Shown here one piece after another: positions 60,084 through 64,000 of a stretch of DNA of 64,000 nucleotides; the stretch's first letter is position 1, and each line of letters starts with the position of its first letter. The position numbers were made by a program, and so were the translations under genes. The notes beneath the pieces are model-generated. The model was given only the letters and a program-made list of their open reading frames with translations, searched no databases and was not told the DNA's origin. This stretch comes from Chitinophagaceae bacterium LGM1 (lineage in GTDB: Bacteria; Bacteroidota; Bacteroidia; Chitinophagales; Chitinophagaceae): NCBI GenBank assembly GCA_018604165.1, contig CP075895.1, positions 2,475,001 through 2,539,000 of the forward strand, read 5' to 3'.

Positions 60084-60267
60084 TTTGTTGTCTTTTATCT
60101 AACAGGTGTTGCCGCTTATCAGGATTGTCAACATTAATATATTCGTACGGGCAACACAAGCAGCCTTTACCGCAACAATACCCACGCTCCAGATGGTATT
60201 TTTCTGAAAACACCAAACGCCCGTCCGGCAGTTTGTAATAATCTTCCCCCTCAATCAACTGCTTCAT
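60067..60267 (-). CDS. Small Cys-rich DUF5522 protein
   Basis: A 66-residue protein with five Cys in RGYCCGKGCLCCPYEY (31, 32, 36, 38, 39), the DUF5522 pattern, probably binding a metal. It overlaps trmB upstream and the ATL gene downstream by 17 bases each, so the three are translated together. I chose the ATG at 60267. The role is unknown; position suggests a link with nucleic acid modification or repair. Confidence 0.75.
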   Translation of the reverse strand: MKQLIEGEDYYKLPDGRLVFSEKYHLERGYCCGKGCLCCPYEYINVDNPDKRQHLLDKRQQNGQSS

Positions 60268-60943
60268 GCTTCGCAAACCTTTCGGGTAATATAATGGGCT
60301 TATCGGGCAACGAGAATGAAATGAAATAGATAGTCCTGCCTTCGGCAAGGTGCATCTTCTCGTAATAGGTCTGTATGGCTAACGCACCTGTTGCTTTGCC
60401 CTTGCCATATATATCAGCAATGTTCTCGTGTATGTGGCAGCCTTGCTCGGCAATCGTTTCCAAAGTAAAATCGTACAGCTCTTTTGAGTCTGTCTTTAAA
60501 TTGATAGTTGCCCCCGGCACCAACACTTGCTGATACAGATGTAGAAAACGAGCGTGTGTCAGCCTGTTCTTCGCGCGAGATTCACGCAGAAAAGGGTCTG
60601 GAAAAATTATCCATATTTCTTTCACCTCACACGGTTCAAAATATTCATTGAGCTTACCGATGTGTGTGCGCATAAACGCTACATTGGTCAGTTTTTCCGC
60701 CAATGCTATTTTAGCCCCTGTATATATACGGTTGCCTTTTATGTCAACACCTATAAAGTTGCGGTCAGTATGTTCTCTTCCCAAGCCCACACTGTATTCT
60801 CCTTTACCGCAAGCCAACTCCAATGTTATGGGTTGATTATTCTTAAAAAAATCACACCACTTGCCCTTTATATTCTCAGGATATTGTAGTACATTCGGGT
60901 AATTGCTGATTGCCTCAAACTTTAGTAACTTCTTTTGCCCCAT
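60251..60943 (-). CDS. trmB: tRNA (guanine-N7-)-methyltransferase
   Basis: A 230-residue SAM-dependent Rossmann enzyme that methylates G46 of tRNA. Motifs: ELACGKGEYSVGLG (SAM binding, about 43-56), FIGVDIKGNRIYTGAK, WIIFPDPFLRESRAKNRLTH (family signature with PDP), and LKTDSKELY. I chose the ATG at 60943 since the longer frame holds a TATCTTTG -7 box (60955-60962) and the family starts here. It overlaps the DUF5522 gene. Confidence 0.95.
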   Translation of the reverse strand: MGQKKLLKFEAISNYPNVLQYPENIKGKWCDFFKNNQPITLELACGKGEYSVGLGREHTDRNFIGVDIKGNRIYTGAKIALAEKLTNVAFMRTHIGKLNEYFEPCEVKEIWIIFPDPFLRESRAKNRLTHARFLHLYQQVLVPGATINLKTDSKELYDFTLETIAEQGCHIHENIADIYGKGKATGALAIQTYYEKMHLAEGRTIYFISFSLPDKPIILPERFAKHEAVD

Positions 60944-60954
60944 AATTAAGGAAG

Positions 60955-60962
60955 CAAAGATA
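60955..60962 (-). promoter_or_regulatory. -7 element for the trmB operon
   Basis: TATCTTTG on the minus strand ends 11 bases before the ATG at 60943, giving a very short leader. Confidence 0.5.
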
Positions 60963-61007
60963 AGCATTAGCTTATTCTTAATTATTTGTCACAATTAAAC
61001 AACCGAT

Positions 61008-61880
61008 ATGAAGAAAAAAAATCTACTCTTAACTATTATTGCTGGTTTTTCAGCATTTGTCATTTCAAGTTATTCTGCTGGGCCTGCAGGTATGGGTGCT
61101 AACCGCACAGGTAGCAACGGCACTACCGCAGGCTGCGACGGTGCTGGTTGTCATGCAGCTAATAATACTGCTCTAACTGTCAATATATCAGTTGCTGACA
61201 CTTCTACTACTGCGCCAATAACGTCTTATGTACCTGGTAAAAAATATACTTTGCGAATTCTTGGTGGAACTACCAGTTTGACACAATCACAATTCGGCTT
61301 TCAGGTATCTGCGGTTAGGGCAAGTAATACTTCAACACAAGCAGGCACAATAACTGCAGGTGGTTCAAGTACTCCAAATACAACTGTAAAAAACGTAGGT
61401 AGTATACAAATTGGTGAACATACTGCACCATTAGCTGGCACAAGCGTTGGTGGTGGTTGGGTATATGATGCAGATGTATATTGGACAGCCCCTCCGGCCG
61501 GATCTGGAGCAGTGAAGTTTTATGCCGTAATCAATGCTGTAAACGGAACAGGTAATTCTTCTGGTGACGCACCAAATGCGGGTTCAATTACTATAGGCGA
61601 ATCTACTTCCGTATCAAATGTAGATAATGCCGCATCATTCAAAGCATTCCCTAATCCGGCAATCAACAGTGTAAACATTACAGCAGAAGGCATCAGCAAT
61701 GGAGCATTATCTATGAACGTATATGATGTACGTGGCAAAGTGATAGCTACGCAAACTGCTAATGCTGCCAACAGTTCACTGAATACAAGTATAGATTGCA
61801 GCAAATGGGCAACTGGCATGTATTATGTACAGATTATTAAAGAATCATCCAGCAGCATTATACCCGTTGTAAAACAATAA
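61008..61880 (+). CDS. Secreted choice-of-anchor-V-like protein with CX4CH motif and T9SS sorting domain
   Basis: A 290-residue secreted protein with a signal peptide (about 1-23). After GSNGTTAG comes CDGAGCH (Cys43, Cys48, His49), a CX4CH variant of the c-type heme motif, then a reelin-like beta domain (about 55-205; YVPGKKYTLRILG, QFGFQVSAV, KFYAVINAVNGTG). The last 75 residues (AFPNPAINSVNITA ... IIPVVKQ) are the T9SS signal. Similar Bacteroidota proteins usually have CxxCH at this place. The function may be electron transfer or heme binding at the surface; unproven. A strong terminator follows. Confidence 0.82.
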   Translation: MKKKNLLLTIIAGFSAFVISSYSAGPAGMGANRTGSNGTTAGCDGAGCHAANNTALTVNISVADTSTTAPITSYVPGKKYTLRILGGTTSLTQSQFGFQVSAVRASNTSTQAGTITAGGSSTPNTTVKNVGSIQIGEHTAPLAGTSVGGGWVYDADVYWTAPPAGSGAVKFYAVINAVNGTGNSSGDAPNAGSITIGESTSVSNVDNAASFKAFPNPAINSVNITAEGISNGALSMNVYDVRGKVIATQTANAANSSLNTSIDCSKWATGMYYVQIIKESSSSIIPVVKQ

Positions 61881-61901
61881 CACATTCATTTACAAATACT
61901 T

Positions 61902-61928
61902 AAAAGCACCGCTGTGAGCGGTGCTTTT
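61902..61928 (+). terminator. Terminator between the two CX4CH genes
   Basis: AAAAGCACCGCT and AGCGGTGCTTTT form a perfect 12-bp stem with loop GTG and a T6 tail. Confidence 0.9.
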
Positions 61929-62099
61929 TTATTTATATGCAGATTAAAAAACAAAGCCGTTTTTTAATACAATTCAGTGGTTTTATGGCTTTAACTTTAT
62001 AATAGTTCTTATTATAAAGCATGGCATAGTATCATCAATCAGGCAGTGTTTCAAGGTCAGGAATTATATGAATATTCTTTTTACCCAAAAAACTGTTTT

Positions 62100-62960
62100 A
62101 TGATTAAAAAAGCTTTACTAACTACAAGTTCTTTTTTGTTTTGCACGATTATCTTTATGAGCAATAAAGACGGTCCGGCAACAAACAGCCAAGGCATCAA
62201 AACCGGAGGCCCAGGCTCCAATGGCGAAACATGTGCAAAAGCCGGCTGCCACACTACTGGCGCGGGTACTACATCCGGAGGTTTTGAAGTGCGCAAAAAA
62301 TTCAAACCCGATTCAGGCACTATTGTCAACTCATATGTTCCAGACTCCCTTTACTTAGTAAGATTATCAGGTTCACATACTACTCTTACCAAATTTGGAT
62401 TTCAGCTACAAGCAGTTAAAATAAGTGATAGTAGCGATGTAGGTATTTTCAGTGCATTGGCTCCTAAAATACAAATGGTTACTGTGGGTAGCAGGAAGGT
62501 ATTGGAGCATACAGACACCATGTCAAAATTCGGCGGTGGTATTGATATTGTATTTACATGGAAAGCTCCGGCTAAAAATAGCGGACAGATACGTTTTTAC
62601 GCTGTACTGAATGCCGTTAATGGAGATGGCACTGGCAATAATGATAAACCAAGCAACACCATTGTATTTGCATTAGCAGAAGCGTTGAATGTACCCTACA
62701 ACACAAATGCGGGCGAACTGAAAATATATCCTAATCCTGCTGCTGATTTTTTCAACATAGAGAATAAATATGCTGCTAATGGCGATTACCAATTACAGGT
62801 TATTAACAGCACAGGACAGGTAATTGCAAGAGAAACATTCACTGTACAAAACAATTTGCTATCTCATAGAGTAGCAACCAACAACTGGGCAAGTGGTTTG
62901 TACATCATCCACTTATCGCACAATGGCAAACAAGAGGTAACGACTGTAATAAAACAATAA
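62100..62960 (+). CDS. Secreted choice-of-anchor-V-like protein with CX4CH motif and T9SS sorting domain, paralog
   Basis: A 286-residue secreted protein, paralogous to the gene before it. It has a signal peptide (about 1-22), CAKAGCH (Cys45, Cys50, His51; CX4CH), the same beta domain (SYVPDSLYLVRLSG, KFGFQLQAV, RFYAVLNAVNGDG), and a T9SS signal (IYPNPAADFFNIEN ... TTVIKQ). I chose the ATG at 62100; a GTG at 62046 is in frame but lacks the signal peptide. It has its own terminators on both sides and so is transcribed separately. Confidence 0.82.
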   Translation: MIKKALLTTSSFLFCTIIFMSNKDGPATNSQGIKTGGPGSNGETCAKAGCHTTGAGTTSGGFEVRKKFKPDSGTIVNSYVPDSLYLVRLSGSHTTLTKFGFQLQAVKISDSSDVGIFSALAPKIQMVTVGSRKVLEHTDTMSKFGGGIDIVFTWKAPAKNSGQIRFYAVLNAVNGDGTGNNDKPSNTIVFALAEALNVPYNTNAGELKIYPNPAADFFNIENKYAANGDYQLQVINSTGQVIARETFTVQNNLLSHRVATNNWASGLYIIHLSHNGKQEVTTVIKQ

Positions 62961-62977
62961 CATCATCCCCTTATGCA

Positions 62978-63005
62978 AAGCGGCATACCTCATGGTATGC
63001 CGCTT
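62978..63005. terminator. Bidirectional terminator between convergent genes
   Basis: AAGCGGCATACC and GGTATGCCGCTT form a perfect 12-bp stem with loop TCAT. Confidence 0.85.
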
Positions 63006-63026
63006 ATTTATTTTTATACGCCAATA

Positions 63027-64000
63027 TTACAGTGGTATATTACCATGCTTGCGCTTAGGCATACTCACCGCTTTATTCTCCAGCATCTTGTAAGCCCTTA
63101 TCAGCTTTGCTCTTGTTTCAGATGGTAGTATCACTTCATCAATAAAGCCACGTGCTGCTGCACCATACGGGTTGGCAAATTTTTCCGTGTATTCCAGTTC
63201 TTTTTCTTTCCACTTGGCATCGTGGTCTGCTGCTTCGGCTATCTCTTTTTTGAAGATGATTTCCGCCGCGCCCTTCGCACCCATCACGGCAATCTCTGCC
63301 GTAGGCCATGCGTAGTTCAGGTCGGCACCAATATGTTTAGAGTTCATCACATCGTATGCGCCACCGTAAGCCTTGCGTGTTATCACTGTTACTTTGGGTA
63401 CAGTTGCTTCGCTTAATGCATACAGCAGTTTAGCCCCGTTGGTAATGATGCCATGCCACTCCTGGTCGGTACCCGGCAGGAAGCCCGGTACATCTACTAA
63501 CACCAGTAACGGTATATTAAACGCATCGCAAAAACGTACGAAACGCGCGCCTTTTTTGCTTGAGTTAATATCTAACACCCCCGCAAGAAATGCAGGCTGA
63601 TTAGCTACCACACCCACGCTACGACCGCCAATACGCGCGAAGCCCACTACTATATTCTCCGCATATTCTTTATGTACTTCAAGAAAGGAATCAGCATCTA
63701 CTACTTCTTCTATCACTTCCTTTATATCATAAGGTTGATTAGGATTTTCAGGAATAATACTGTCTAATTTCTCTCGTATTTCATCAGCCGCTTCATATGC
63801 ATATATCGGTGCTTCTTCTTCACAGTTTTGCGGCATATAGCTCAGCAGGCGTTTGATGTGGTCTATACATTCCACCTCATTAGCCAATGCAAAATGCGTA
63901 ACACCGGATTTGGATGCGTGTGTATGCGCACCGCCCAATTCCTCGCTCGTTACTGTTTCGTGTGTTACGGTCTTTACCACATTCGGCCCTGTTACAAACA
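63027..64000 (-). CDS. Acyl-CoA carboxylase beta subunit (propionyl-CoA carboxylase type), N-terminus beyond the right edge
   Basis: The C-terminal 320 or so residues of a carboxyltransferase beta subunit (PccB/MmdA family). The frame stays open to base 64000 (FVTGPNVVKTV precedes the internal GTG at 63980), so the start is missing. Signatures include ELGGAHTHASKSG, QPAFLAGVLDINSSKKGARF, DVPGFLPGTDQEWHGI, RKAYGGAYDVMNSKH and GAKGAAEIIFKKEI. It transfers CO2 from biotin to propionyl-CoA or a related acyl-CoA. The biotin-bearing partner is not in the window. Terminator at 62978-63005. Confidence 0.95.
   Translation of the reverse strand, partial: FVTGPNVVKTVTHETVTSEELGGAHTHASKSGVTHFALANEVECIDHIKRLLSYMPQNCEEEAPIYAYEAADEIREKLDSIIPENPNQPYDIKEVIEEVVDADSFLEVHKEYAENIVVGFARIGGRSVGVVANQPAFLAGVLDINSSKKGARFVRFCDAFNIPLLVLVDVPGFLPGTDQEWHGIITNGAKLLYALSEATVPKVTVITRKAYGGAYDVMNSKHIGADLNYAWPTAEIAVMGAKGAAEIIFKKEIAEAADHDAKWKEKELEYTEKFANPYGAAARGFIDEVILPSETRAKLIRAYKMLENKAVSMPKRKHGNIPL

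Overview
The window looks like chromosomal DNA of a Bacteroidota bacterium, most likely in the Chitinophagales. Seen directly: many genes are preceded by the Bacteroidota-type promoter (TTTG or TTG, 17-21 nt spacer, TAnnTTTG); six proteins end in a type IX secretion (T9SS) type A sorting domain; there are TonB-dependent receptors with carboxypeptidase-like regulatory domains, a FecI/FecR pair, STN domains and short A-rich leaders instead of strong Shine-Dalgarno sites. The genus assignment is inference. I see no rRNA, tRNA, insertion sequence, prophage or CRISPR array.

Layout. 1-10 kb: a partial secreted protein, then a (-) block ureohydrolase / TSUP permease / asnS, the cytochrome c maturation pair ccmE-ccmF, an EGF-like lipoprotein, an HsdR-N-like protein and an S41 peptidase. 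10-17 kb: a GlcNAc-kinase-like protein, a large Ig-like T9SS protein, a TonB receptor and rpe. 17-19 kb: a hybrid histidine kinase. 18.7-26.8 kb: the most interesting block, an ECF sigma / FecR / STN-repeat protein / second repeat protein / TonB receptor / head-GIN lipoprotein set, all on the (-) strand. Three copies of the same promoter-like element (TAGGGGTA-N14-TGTC) lie upstream of the sigma gene, the second repeat protein and the TonB receptor, which suggests one autoregulated surface-signalling regulon. 27-41 kb: envelope proteins, a second ECF sigma with an unusual four-helix membrane partner, a small gene broken at a C5 tract, and three T9SS proteins, one carrying two mutually inverted GC-rich palindromic elements inserted in frame.

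41-47.5 kb: the ribosomal alpha operon (infA-rpmJ-rpsM-rpsK-rpsD-rpoA-rplQ) with its own consensus promoter, detached from secY/map, preceded by the heptose genes gmhB and gmhA and by queA. 47.5-55.6 kb: an M20 dipeptidase, a PIN toxin-antitoxin pair, cmk, a TIMP-like secreted protein, a PolX-family protein with a damaged polymerase site, a GAF histidine kinase, clpP, and a MerR/DUF4145 pair. 55.7-64 kb: a thiolase, two convergent L,D-transpeptidases of different families, an overlapping trmB / DUF5522 / alkyltransferase-like operon, two tandem secreted proteins with a CX4CH heme-like motif, and the start-truncated beta subunit of an acyl-CoA carboxylase.

How the genes fit together: the CX4CH secreted proteins and the CX3Y-type CcmE / CcmF could belong to one heme-attachment theme; the T9SS cargo, TonB receptors, peptidoglycan transpeptidases and ECF systems together describe a cell whose accessory genes mostly serve the envelope and surface.
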